From the NCBI GenBank assembly GCA_964195425.1, contig CAXMOM010000053.1, forward strand, positions 1 through 64,000: a DNA stretch of 64,000 nt. Reading direction: 5' to 3'. This document shows positions 1-8,476 of the stretch, in pieces; position 1 is the stretch's first letter; each line of letters opens with the position of its first letter. A model generated the notes under the pieces. That model ran no database searches. It had not been told where the DNA came from and worked only from the letters and a program-made list of their open reading frames with translations. Made by a program: the position numbers and the translations under genes. This stretch comes from Glaciecola sp964195425. GTDB taxonomy: Bacteria; Pseudomonadota; Gammaproteobacteria; Enterobacterales; Alteromonadaceae.

Positions 1-88
1 AACTTCAACAGTGCTTGCGCTCTCGGCGGGTTATGAGACGTTCCAAACACGCAACCTTGAAAGGAAAAGGTTTAGGTAAGATAGTCAA

Positions 89-286
89 TACTTCCCTAAA
101 GGAACAGACCTCAATGTCCGTTCTCAACAAAAATTGAGTCAAGTTACTAGACAACTAAACGACAGATCGAGAAAAACGTTAGACTATGAAACACCAGCAG
201 AGAGATTCAACCAATGTGTTGCGTCGATCGATTGCACTCACACATTTCATCTATTACAAACCCTGCACCATCAACCGGTTCGATAA
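89..286 (+). mobile_element. IS30-family transposase C-terminal remnant
   Basis: An open frame from 89 to a TAA at 284-286 translates to a stretch starting YFPKGTDL, followed by a QLNDRSRKTLDYETPAERF-type segment. This is the typical C-terminal end of IS30-family transposases. An in-frame stop at 77-79 and unrecognisable sequence before it show the copy is degenerate. The segment after ASID probably runs past the original stop into the former terminal inverted repeat around 218-240 (inference). No start, catalytic DDE residues or second end are present in the window. It lies about 320 bp upstream of the first gene of the complex I operon. Confidence 0.6.
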
Positions 287-607
287 CCTTAATACCAATA
301 AGATCGTTACTTGTTGAATAAATCCGGCATGCGTTTTATTCACCTTATACTCATATGAGCATAGAAACTTTTAAAGTGTTTAACTGGCTTTCTAAAATTA
401 TTAGACCTGTACGAAAGTCCCATACCTCAGCAAGTTAAGTGCAAGCAAGGCACTTTCTCAATGTTAACTTGTACAAAATATATACAAAAACCAGTATCTT
501 CTGAGCAAATATTAGACTAATGTTAATTTAGTGTAAATATTTGTGATGCATTTTGTTAAATGATTTGGTGTATCAAAAACGTATGTGTTGCAATAGGAGA
601 TAGATTA
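287..607 (+). promoter_or_regulatory. Leader/upstream region of the complex I operon
   Basis: This AT-rich stretch between the IS30 remnant and the first gene holds no convincing ORF. It contains an inverted repeat at 431-438 and 464-471 (CAAGTTAA/TTAACTTG), and inside it a second hairpin AAGTGC/GCACTT at 437-442 and 450-455. A 10-bp palindrome CTCATATGAG lies at 350-359. The promoter of the operon should lie here, but no hexamer pair is good enough to name. Confidence 0.35.
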
Positions 608-1066
608 ATGAGTAACTTTTCTCAAGTACATGAATTGCTCCTGCATAATCAACAACTGCATGCCCGTACTGCTGCGTTTTATCGCGTTTTATCGAAAGAT
701 GCTAAAAGTGAGCGAGTCAAGATGCTGCTCAACACCTTGGTCAAACATGAATCGGATCTGTCATCCTCGTTGCATGCTTATATTGTTAAAGCCCCAAACA
801 AAATACTCAATACCTACTTTCAATTTGATCACGAGCACAATGTAGAGGAGCTTTTTGTGACTAAGTTTGATTCTGTTCAAATTAACACAGATGACGTAGA
901 GCTAATAGCAACTGCTTTTGATAATTATTTTTGTCATCTCTACACAGAAATGCAGCAAGCGGTCGATTGCGCTTTGGTGCAAGACTTATTTGAAAATTTA
1001 CACGAACACATGATGGAAGAAAAAAAACGATTGTCCACTGACATTTATTCGATGATGGATATGTAA
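608..1066 (+). CDS. Hypothetical all-helical protein preceding nuoA
   Basis: A 152-residue acidic protein that I do not recognise as a named family. I chose the ATG at 608 because AGGAGA lies at 595-600; an in-frame upstream start at 560 has no ribosome site. The sequence looks all-alpha, with His/Glu-rich segments (KHESD near residue 55, ENLHEHMMEEK near 134). These are reminiscent of ferritin-like or hemerythrin-like four-helix bundles, but a complete metal-binding set is not obvious. It lacks a signal peptide and membrane segments. The stop is only 19 bp before nuoA, so it is probably co-transcribed with complex I. A role in complex I assembly, stress or metal handling is speculative. Confidence 0.7.
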   Translation: MSNFSQVHELLLHNQQLHARTAAFYRVLSKDAKSERVKMLLNTLVKHESDLSSSLHAYIVKAPNKILNTYFQFDHEHNVEELFVTKFDSVQINTDDVELIATAFDNYFCHLYTEMQQAVDCALVQDLFENLHEHMMEEKKRLSTDIYSMMDM

Positions 1067-1085
1067 AACTTTTAGGATAATAAAT

Positions 1086-1475
1086 ATGATGCAAGCGCTA
1101 GCCGAACTGTGGCCGATTCTGTTGTATTTCACTTTTACGCTTGGTTTATTGGTCGCAGTGATGTTTGCGTCATCCTTGCTAGGACCAAGAACAAAAGGCC
1201 ATTCTACTCACTTACCTTATGAATCAGGAATTTTATCGCTGGGCAACGCGCGGGTTAAGTTTGCCAATCACTTTTTTTTATATGCTATTTTTTTCGTTAT
1301 TTTCGACCTCGAAACACTTTATCTTTTTGCTTGGGCAATCTCCTTTGAACAGGTGGGCGTGGCCGGCTTTATAGAAGCGCTAGTGTTTATGATTATTCTG
1401 TTAGTAGCCCTCGTTTATTTGTGGCGTATTGGTGCCCTCAACATTCTTAAAAGACATCTACCGGAGCAACGTTAA
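1086..1475 (+). CDS. nuoA: NADH-quinone oxidoreductase subunit A
   Basis: A 129-residue membrane subunit of respiratory complex I, which couples NADH oxidation to quinone reduction and proton export. Three hydrophobic segments are visible (about residues 10-30, 63-85 and 93-113). The family signatures LPYESG near residue 44 and FDLETLYLFAWA in the second helix carry the conserved acidic residues of the quinone-site loop region. A weak ribosome site (AGGATA) precedes ATG 1086; a second ATG follows immediately. nuoB starts at the next base after the stop. The length is in the usual NuoA range. Confidence 0.95.
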   Translation: MMQALAELWPILLYFTFTLGLLVAVMFASSLLGPRTKGHSTHLPYESGILSLGNARVKFANHFFLYAIFFVIFDLETLYLFAWAISFEQVGVAGFIEALVFMIILLVALVYLWRIGALNILKRHLPEQR

Positions 1476-2117
1476 ATGGATTGGAATCTAAGCGACCCTA
1501 ATAAAGTACCAGAACAAATTTCGGTTATAGACCAAAGTGTTCAAGAAGACATCAAGAAGAACGTCATTTTCACCACCCTTAATAACATGATCAACTGGGG
1601 TCGGAAGAATTCCATCTGGCCTTTTAACTTCGGTTTATCGTGTTGTTACGTGGAAATGGCGACCAGTTTCACGGCCCGGCATGATATTGCTCGATTTGGC
1701 GCAGAAGTGATTAGAGCAACGCCACGTGAAGCGGATCTGATCGTTATTTCTGGTACTGTGTTTCGAAAAATGGCACCCGTAGTGAAACATTTATATGACC
1801 AATTACTTGAGCCCAAGTGGGTGATTTCCATGGGTTCATGTGCCAATTCAGGTGGTATGTATGACATATACTCGGTGGTACAGGGCGTTGACAAAATACT
1901 GCCTGTTGATGTGTATGTGCCTGGCTGCCCTCCTCGCCCGGAAGCATTAATGCAAGGTCTGATGTTATTACAAGAAGCAATAGGTCGTGAACAGCGCCCG
2001 CTAAGTTGGGTGGTTGGAGATCAGAACGTTAGCCAGGTTGAAAAGCCCAGTCAACGGGACATACATAACGCTACCCGCATGCGCACTCGAGATCTGACCC
2101 CACCGGATAGAGTGTAA
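1476..2117 (+). CDS. nuoB: NADH-quinone oxidoreductase subunit B
   Basis: A 213-residue peripheral-arm subunit that carries the terminal [4Fe-4S] cluster N2, which hands electrons to quinone. The cluster ligands are visible: the tandem cysteines in LSCCYVEM at residues 55-61, the GSC motif near 121, and VPGCPPRPE near 150. The C-terminal about 40 residues are polar and look variable. It is immediately adjacent to nuoA and 2 bp before nuoCD, consistent with translational coupling. Length and motifs match proteobacterial NuoB. Confidence 0.96.
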   Translation: MDWNLSDPNKVPEQISVIDQSVQEDIKKNVIFTTLNNMINWGRKNSIWPFNFGLSCCYVEMATSFTARHDIARFGAEVIRATPREADLIVISGTVFRKMAPVVKHLYDQLLEPKWVISMGSCANSGGMYDIYSVVQGVDKILPVDVYVPGCPPRPEALMQGLMLLQEAIGREQRPLSWVVGDQNVSQVEKPSQRDIHNATRMRTRDLTPPDRV

Positions 2118-2119
2118 TC

Positions 2120-3874
2120 ATGTCACAAACCTCAAAGCCTGACTTGTTTGGTGATATCAAAGTCTTGTTGACTGCTGCTTCGTTGTTCGAAGAACAGACC
2201 ATGGATGAGATACCAACCTTATGGGTGACAGCCCAATATCTACAACCCTTATGTGATGTATTGTGCTTCAAGCTTGATCAGCCCTTTGATTTTTTGTTTG
2301 ATTTAACCGCTATAGATGAAACAACTCGCCAACACAATGTAATCCCCCATCGACGTGATTTCACCGTGGTCTATTTGTTACGCTCCTATGCACGTAATCA
2401 AGATTTGCGGATCAAGGTTGCCCTCACAACAGATGCAAAAGAAGTTGCTAGTGTCAGTTCTATTTGGCCGAATGCAAATTGGTACGAACGAGAAGTGTGG
2501 GATTTATTTGGCATAAAATTCACTGATCATCCCTGTTTACGCCGAATCATGATGCCCACAACTTGGCAGGGTCACCCCTTATGCAAAACCCACCCTGCGC
2601 GCGCGACCGAAATGGGTGAATATAGTTTGTCTGATGATATGCGCGATCTGGAACAAGAGGCCTTAAAATTTAATCCCGCTGAATGGGGCCTCAAACCGCA
2701 GGGGAACCCAGATGAATTTATGTGGCTGAACTTAGGCCCTAACCATCCCAGTGTGCATGGCGTGTTCAGGATCATGTTGCAACTAGATGGTGAAGAAATC
2801 GTCCAGGCAATTCCGGATATCGGCTACCACCATCGCGGTGCAGAAAAAATGGCCGAACGCCAAAGCTGGCATTCTTATATTCCCTACACTGATCGAATTG
2901 ATTACCTGGGTGGGGTAATGAATAACCTACCTTATGTTATGGCAGTGGAAAAACTAGCCGGCATTGTGGTGCCAGAGCGGGTCAAGGTTATTAGAGTGAT
3001 GTTGTGTGAGATGTTTCGCATTTTAAGTCACCTGCTGTTCTATGGCACTTTCGCTCAGGATATTGGTTCCTTATCACCTATTTTTTATATGTTTGTCGAT
3101 CGTGAAAAATTGTTTGCCATCGTTGAAGCTATTACCGGCGCACGGATGCATCCGGCCTGGTTCAGAATTGGCGGGCTGGCGGCTGATTTACCTAAAGGCT
3201 GGGATAAAATGGTCACGCAATGGCTTGATTATATGCCAGCGCGTATGGCCGATTACGACCAAATGGTTATGCGTAACAGTCTAATTAAAAAACGTACGGT
3301 GGGCATTGGTGCCTACGATACTGCCACTGCAATTGAGTGGGGCGTGACCGGGCCGGGGCTGCGCGCTACAGGTTTTGACTGGGACCTACGTAAAAAACGT
3401 CCTTATAGTGGCTATGAAAATTTTGATTTCGATATACCTTTGGGTACTCGGGGAGATAGCTACGATAGGTGTGCCGTGCGAGTGGAAGAAATTCGTCAAA
3501 GTATGCGTATTATACGTCAATGTGTGCACAACATGCCTGAGGGCCCCTACAAGGCTGATCACGTGTTAACTACTCCACCTCCCAAGGAACGCACAATGCA
3601 GGATATTGATACCCTTATTCCACACTTTTTAGGCCTTAGTTGGGGGCCAGTTATACCAGCAGGCGAAGCTATGATGGAAGTAGAAGCGACCAAAGGCAGC
3701 AATGCCTACTATTTAACGAGTGACGCCAGTACCATAAGTTATCGCACGCACATTCGTACTCCCTCATTCCCACACTTGCAGATGATCCCGGTGTTGGCCA
3801 AAGGCCAGATGATAGCTGATTTGATTGCCACAATTGGCAGTATAGATTTTGTTATGGCGGACGTAGACCGATGA
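2120..3874 (+). CDS. nuoC: NADH-quinone oxidoreductase fused subunits C and D
   Basis: A 584-residue fusion of the 30-kDa (NuoC) and 49-kDa (NuoD) complex I subunits. The NuoC part covers about residues 1-180 and includes the signature WYEREVWDLFGIKFTDHP. The NuoD part begins around LNLGPNHPSVHG near residue 203 and contains the quinone-site His and Tyr region, plus GYHHRGAEK near 240. It ends in the family-typical IDFVMADVDR. Fused nuoCD is known from E. coli and many other gammaproteobacteria. The stop overlaps the nuoE start by 4 bp (ATGA). Confidence 0.96.
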   Translation: MSQTSKPDLFGDIKVLLTAASLFEEQTMDEIPTLWVTAQYLQPLCDVLCFKLDQPFDFLFDLTAIDETTRQHNVIPHRRDFTVVYLLRSYARNQDLRIKVALTTDAKEVASVSSIWPNANWYEREVWDLFGIKFTDHPCLRRIMMPTTWQGHPLCKTHPARATEMGEYSLSDDMRDLEQEALKFNPAEWGLKPQGNPDEFMWLNLGPNHPSVHGVFRIMLQLDGEEIVQAIPDIGYHHRGAEKMAERQSWHSYIPYTDRIDYLGGVMNNLPYVMAVEKLAGIVVPERVKVIRVMLCEMFRILSHLLFYGTFAQDIGSLSPIFYMFVDREKLFAIVEAITGARMHPAWFRIGGLAADLPKGWDKMVTQWLDYMPARMADYDQMVMRNSLIKKRTVGIGAYDTATAIEWGVTGPGLRATGFDWDLRKKRPYSGYENFDFDIPLGTRGDSYDRCAVRVEEIRQSMRIIRQCVHNMPEGPYKADHVLTTPPPKERTMQDIDTLIPHFLGLSWGPVIPAGEAMMEVEATKGSNAYYLTSDASTISYRTHIRTPSFPHLQMIPVLAKGQMIADLIATIGSIDFVMADVDR

Positions 3875-4416
3875 GTAGCCTAATTCCAATCAAACAAGTC
3901 GACTTTGGCGGCCAACAAATGGCCAATTACCGCGATGTGCTCAGCAGCAAGGAAATTGTCGCCATTGAACATGAGTGTTCTTTGTATGAAAGCCGTCCGG
4001 CGGCTGCCATCGATGCTCTGCAAATTGTCCAAAGGGAACGTCGCTGGGTAAGCGATGAGAGTCTTTATGCAATCGCCAATATGTTAGGCATGTCCGCCAC
4101 CGAATTAGAGGGTATTGCGACCTTTTATAATCTGATTTATCGCCATCCCGTTGGCGTACATGTTATTCACTTATGCGACAGTATTAGTTGCTGGTTGAAT
4201 GACTACCAAATCATTGCTAACCACCTGTGTAAAACACTCAATATTGAATTTGGTCAAACCACCGCTGACGGTAAAATTACCTTGTTGCCTAATGTATGTT
4301 TAGGATGTTGTGATAAGGCACCGGCATTGATGTTGGATGGAGAACTTCTTGAAAATCTAGATATAGAGGCCATCGATAGCCTTGTGCAAAGATTGAGAGG
4401 CGGTAAAAATGGATAA
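3871..4416 (+). CDS. nuoE: NADH-quinone oxidoreductase subunit E
   Basis: A 181-residue soluble subunit of the NADH dehydrogenase module with a thioredoxin-like [2Fe-2S] domain (cluster N1a). Ligands are visible as C102 and C107 in CDSISC and C143 and C146 in CLGCC. The ATG at 3871 overlaps the end of nuoCD by 4 bp, and the end overlaps nuoF by 8 bp, so translation is coupled. The N-terminal helical region with ERRWVSDE near residue 57 is family typical. Confidence 0.95.
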   Translation: MSSLIPIKQVDFGGQQMANYRDVLSSKEIVAIEHECSLYESRPAAAIDALQIVQRERRWVSDESLYAIANMLGMSATELEGIATFYNLIYRHPVGVHVIHLCDSISCWLNDYQIIANHLCKTLNIEFGQTTADGKITLLPNVCLGCCDKAPALMLDGELLENLDIEAIDSLVQRLRGGKNG

Positions 4417-5677
4417 ACCATTAAGCGCGTTTCTTGATCTGAACAATCCACAAAATGTTGTGGCCTATCAGAGCACTGGTGGCTATGAAGGCTTTAACAA
4501 TGCGCTAAAAATGCAGCCTCAGGAGGTTCAACAGCAAGTTTCAGATGCAAAACTTAAAGGCCGCGGCGGTGCCGGATTTATGACCGGTATGAAATGGAGC
4601 TTTGTACCTATGGGGGAGGATGCGCCGAAAAACAAATATTTGGTATGTAACGCAGACGAAATGGAACCAGGCACCTTTAAGGATCGCTGGTTGATGGAAG
4701 GCGCACCCCATTTATTGATCGAAGGCATGATGATAGCTGCCTATGCCATTGGTGCTAGCGTTGCTTATGTCTTTTTGCGCGGCGAATATCGTCTATGTAC
4801 AACCCGTCTACAACAAGCTATTGATGAAGCGCAAGCGGCAGGTTTGTTGGGAACTAACATCAAAGGCAGTCAGTATTCGCTGAAAATACATCTGCATACC
4901 AGCGCTGGGCGTTATATATGTGGCGAAGAAACAGCGCTAATTAACGCACTAGAAGGTAAGCGCGCCAATCCCAGAGCCAAACCCCCTTTTCCTCAGGTCG
5001 TAGGCTTGTTCGGCCGACCAACCATCGTTAACAACTGCGAAACGCTATGCAACCTGCCGAGCATTTTAAAAAACGGTGTTGACTGGTATACCCAATTGTC
5101 GGATGGAGCTGACACTGGCAGCAAAATTTTTGGTATCAGTGGCAGAGTCAAGAACGCTGGTTTATGGGAACTTCCCATGGGCACTTCAGCCCGGCAAATC
5201 CTTGCATTAGCGGGCGGCATGCAAGACGGATTAACTTTACGAGGGTGGCTGCCAGGAGGAGCATCAACCGATTTTCTAATGCCTGAACATCTGGATACTC
5301 CAATGGAGTATGACGCCATCGCCAAGGCCGGCAGTCGCATGGGCACAGGGCTTATGATTGCGCTGGATAATGAGCATTGTCCGGTAGGTATGATCTTAAA
5401 TTTACTAAAGTTCTTTGCCCAGGAATCATGTGGTTGGTGCACGCCTTGTCGGGACGGTTTGCCATGGGCAGTGGAAATTTTAAACCGCATTGAAGCTGGC
5501 CAAGGTAAACAAGACGACCTCGATGTTTTGCAACAGTTATGTGGATTTATGTGGATAGGTAAAACCTTTTGTGCCCTTGCGCCTGGTGCAGTCGAACCAT
5601 TACGTAGTGGCATAAAGTACTTCGAAGATGATTTCCAGCAGCATATTGATCACAAGGGGTGTCGTCACAGACATTAA
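4409..5677 (+). CDS. nuoF: NADH-quinone oxidoreductase subunit F (NADH/FMN-binding)
   Basis: A 422-residue flavoprotein that accepts hydride from NADH onto FMN and passes electrons to a [4Fe-4S] cluster (N3). Visible signatures are the glycine-rich LKGRGGAGFMTG near residue 50 (NADH/FMN site), CNADEMEPGTFKDR near 80, ICGEETALINALEG near 170, and the cluster motif CGWCTPCRDG near 345 with the final cysteine in TFCALAPG. The start overlaps nuoE by 8 bp. Size and order match the family. Confidence 0.96.
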   Translation: MDKPLSAFLDLNNPQNVVAYQSTGGYEGFNNALKMQPQEVQQQVSDAKLKGRGGAGFMTGMKWSFVPMGEDAPKNKYLVCNADEMEPGTFKDRWLMEGAPHLLIEGMMIAAYAIGASVAYVFLRGEYRLCTTRLQQAIDEAQAAGLLGTNIKGSQYSLKIHLHTSAGRYICGEETALINALEGKRANPRAKPPFPQVVGLFGRPTIVNNCETLCNLPSILKNGVDWYTQLSDGADTGSKIFGISGRVKNAGLWELPMGTSARQILALAGGMQDGLTLRGWLPGGASTDFLMPEHLDTPMEYDAIAKAGSRMGTGLMIALDNEHCPVGMILNLLKFFAQESCGWCTPCRDGLPWAVEILNRIEAGQGKQDDLDVLQQLCGFMWIGKTFCALAPGAVEPLRSGIKYFEDDFQQHIDHKGCRHRH

Positions 5678-5680
5678 TTT

Positions 5681-8476
5681 ATGGCCAAAATTTTTATCGA
5701 CAACCAGCAATATACCGTTAAGGATGGACAAAACCTGTTACAGGCTAGTCTGTCTCTAAAGCTGGACTTGCCTTATTTCTGCTGGCATCCGGCAATGGGC
5801 TCTGTTGGCGCCTGTCGCCAATGTGCGATGACACAGTATCAAGACGAAAACGACACCCGTGGACGGATGATCGTTGCCTGCATGACGCCCGTAGCAGAAG
5901 GCATGCGCGTGAGCATGAAACAGCCCGCAGAAACACAGTTTCGTGAACAAATTATAGCTGCACTAATGACTCACCATCCCCATGACTGCCCTGTATGTGC
6001 TGAGGGAGGTGAGTGCCACTTGCAGGATATGACGGTAATGTCAGGCCATCATGAGCGTCAATATAAGGGCAAAAAGACAAGCTTTGTCAACCAAGATCTC
6101 GGCCCATTGGTCAAACATGAAATGAATCGCTGCATCACCTGTTATCGCTGCGAAAGATTTTACAAAGATTATGCTGGAGGCACAGATTTAGCCGCTCAAG
6201 CAATAAGCAATAAAGTCTATTTTGGCCGCCAGTGTGACGGCACACTAGAAAGTGAGTTTGCCGGTAATCTGGTGGAAGTCTGTCCTACAGGTGTGTTTAC
6301 AGACAAACCTTTTGGTGACCATTACAGCCGTAAGTGGGATTTACAAACCGCCCCTTCGGTATGCCAGCACTGCTCGGTGGGTTGCAATACTAGTTTGTCT
6401 GAACGTTATGGCTCGGTACGACGTGTGACCAATCGCTTTAATGACCATCTGAATGGCTATTTTTTATGTGATCGTGGCCGCTATGGTTTCTCGTATGTGG
6501 ATAACGCGTCCCGTCGCAAATCTATAAGGCTGGATGGGCAACCAAGTAACTGGGCTGACAAAGCCGTTGATGCGAGATTAAAAGGCAGAGGTAAATGGAT
6601 TGGGATCGGCAGTAGTCAAGCCAGCATAGAGGACAATTTTGCACTGCAACAGTTGGTTGGAAGTGAAAACTTCAATCCCGGATTAGATGCCCAACAGGAA
6701 AAGTTGTTGGCGACACATATGACTATTTTACGCCAGTGGCAAGCCGCTAGCTTAGCCCAAATGGAGCAAGCCGATGCTATTGTTATTCTGGCTGAAGACG
6801 TCAACAACAGCGCTCCTCGCATTGCCTTATCACTTCGCCAAGCACTGCTTAACAATGCCCGTGCACAGGCCGAAAAGCTAAGGGTGCCGGGTTGGCAGGA
6901 TGCGGCCGTTAGAGCATTAGCGCCTCATCACCAGGTACCGGTGGCTATTCTAGGTTATGGTGAAAGTGATTTAGCTAAACAAGCAACTATCAGCTTAGTC
7001 TGTAACGACAAGCAAGCAGCCGAACAAGGTTTCTTGCTGGCTAATATGCTCAGTGACAAAGCGCTTAGTGATAAAGCGCTTAGTGATAAAGCGCCCACGC
7101 CTAAAGTCAGTAAAGTAGACCCAAAAACACTTCAACTGCTTGAGATCCTCAAAGTAGCTAAACGCCCTTTAATAGTGACGGGTTGGTCAGCCAATAATCC
7201 AGCACTGTTGGCTGCAGCGAGCAATATTCGCAAAGCCCTTAAGGCGCCAGATGCCATGTTGTGCATCATACCGCCTGAAGCAAATACCATAAGTTTAGGC
7301 TTGCTGACCGAGGGAGGGTATTTGAGCGTAGACAGTTTAAGTGCAGAAAATATTAGTACTGAAAAGGCTTCGCTTCTGGTGCTCGACCATTGTTCTCTGG
7401 GCTTTTCTAAACGGCTCGATGAATGGCGCCGGAGTTCAGATAATCTAGTACGTTTGAGCCAACTCGGCGTTTCTGCCAATAACGAGATAAATCTGCCCGT
7501 ATCTAGCGTTAGTGAATGCAGTGGTTCTGAACTTAACTATCAGGGCTTAATCCAGTCTCACCTGCCAGCAACTAAGCCATCGGGCCAATGTTTACCTAGT
7601 TGGCAGTGGCTAGTAAATATTGCGAAGGTGCGCCAGCATGCACTTGGCGAAATCGATAATTTGGGTCAACTGCGAGATTTACTAAACGCAGACTATCCTC
7701 AGCTTGCTAGCCACTTTAATCAGCATCATCAGACGCAGCTCGCGTTGCAAACGCCAAGAGCAAGTGGCCGCACGGCTATGTTGGCGAACCAAACGGTTCA
7801 TGAACCTAAGCCGTTCGGTGAAACGGGTGCGCTTTATAAACAAAGTATGGAAGGCACACAAGCCGGTCAAAAAAGTGAGTTTCCGTTAGCTTATAGCTGG
7901 TCACCAGGTTGGAATTCTAATCAGTCCAACCATAAATTTCGTGATGAATACCGTGGTGATGATATCGCTGAGCAAGAAGGCAGCCGAGGTATTGCGGCCA
8001 GCCGCCCTGCACAATGGTTTGAATGGCAGGCCCAATGGTCGCAAAGCACTAAGGCCCAATGGCAAATATTGCCGCTGCAGAAAGTCTTTGGCAGCGACAG
8101 TTTGAGTTTACATGCCTTGCCCATTGCTCAGCTAAAAGTTTTGGCGAAAATGGTGATGAGCCCACTGGATGCTGAGAAATTAGGGTTTGTTGCTGGCCAA
8201 CTGGTTTACTGCGATGACAACCCTACGCCCTTGCAATTGATTATCAGTACCCAGACTCCGCGCAAAAGTTTATTGGTTTATGTGCCCGCGGATCAGTTGT
8301 TCGAATTACGCCACTGTGAACGACTACATGGGGCCACTGTCAAGCAAACCAGCAAATATAATACTCATATTGTGCAGCAGCAAGCGCAACTACAGGTATT
8401 AAAAAAACAGCAGCTAGACAGCCTGCGAGCACAAGATCAGACGATCCCTATCCATTTTATTAAGGGAGTTAGTTGA
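5681..8476 (+). CDS. nuoG: NADH-quinone oxidoreductase subunit G
   Basis: A 931-residue iron-sulfur subunit of the NADH module. The N-terminal ferredoxin-like region carries a [2Fe-2S] motif (FCWHPAMGSVGACRQC), the His/Cys cluster region HHPHDCPVCAEGGEC, and CITCYRC with a following CPTGV. A CQHCSVGCN motif then introduces the molybdopterin-oxidoreductase-like domain, in which no cofactor is known for complex I. About 450 residues in, there is a perfect in-frame repeat LSDKA x3 (7049-7093). It is slightly longer than the E. coli homologue. It starts 3 bp after nuoF and shares TGATG with nuoH. Confidence 0.95.
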   Translation: MAKIFIDNQQYTVKDGQNLLQASLSLKLDLPYFCWHPAMGSVGACRQCAMTQYQDENDTRGRMIVACMTPVAEGMRVSMKQPAETQFREQIIAALMTHHPHDCPVCAEGGECHLQDMTVMSGHHERQYKGKKTSFVNQDLGPLVKHEMNRCITCYRCERFYKDYAGGTDLAAQAISNKVYFGRQCDGTLESEFAGNLVEVCPTGVFTDKPFGDHYSRKWDLQTAPSVCQHCSVGCNTSLSERYGSVRRVTNRFNDHLNGYFLCDRGRYGFSYVDNASRRKSIRLDGQPSNWADKAVDARLKGRGKWIGIGSSQASIEDNFALQQLVGSENFNPGLDAQQEKLLATHMTILRQWQAASLAQMEQADAIVILAEDVNNSAPRIALSLRQALLNNARAQAEKLRVPGWQDAAVRALAPHHQVPVAILGYGESDLAKQATISLVCNDKQAAEQGFLLANMLSDKALSDKALSDKAPTPKVSKVDPKTLQLLEILKVAKRPLIVTGWSANNPALLAAASNIRKALKAPDAMLCIIPPEANTISLGLLTEGGYLSVDSLSAENISTEKASLLVLDHCSLGFSKRLDEWRRSSDNLVRLSQLGVSANNEINLPVSSVSECSGSELNYQGLIQSHLPATKPSGQCLPSWQWLVNIAKVRQHALGEIDNLGQLRDLLNADYPQLASHFNQHHQTQLALQTPRASGRTAMLANQTVHEPKPFGETGALYKQSMEGTQAGQKSEFPLAYSWSPGWNSNQSNHKFRDEYRGDDIAEQEGSRGIAASRPAQWFEWQAQWSQSTKAQWQILPLQKVFGSDSLSLHALPIAQLKVLAKMVMSPLDAEKLGFVAGQLVYCDDNPTPLQLIISTQTPRKSLLVYVPADQLFELRHCERLHGATVKQTSKYNTHIVQQQAQLQVLKKQQLDSLRAQDQTIPIHFIKGVS
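7049..7093 (+). repeat. Three tandem 15-bp units inside nuoG
   Basis: The unit CTTAGTGATAAAGCG occurs three times in a row at 7049-7063, 7064-7078 and 7079-7093; the first copy differs at two bases. It encodes LSDKA three times, in frame, in the molybdopterin-like domain, probably in a surface linker. The near identity of the copies suggests recent slippage expansion. Confidence 0.85.

Noticed and set aside
4993..5613. 206-codon open frame antisense to nuoF
   Set aside because: It lies wholly inside a well-conserved gene, has no ribosome site, and its Pro/Ser-rich translation looks like a shadow of the coding strand.
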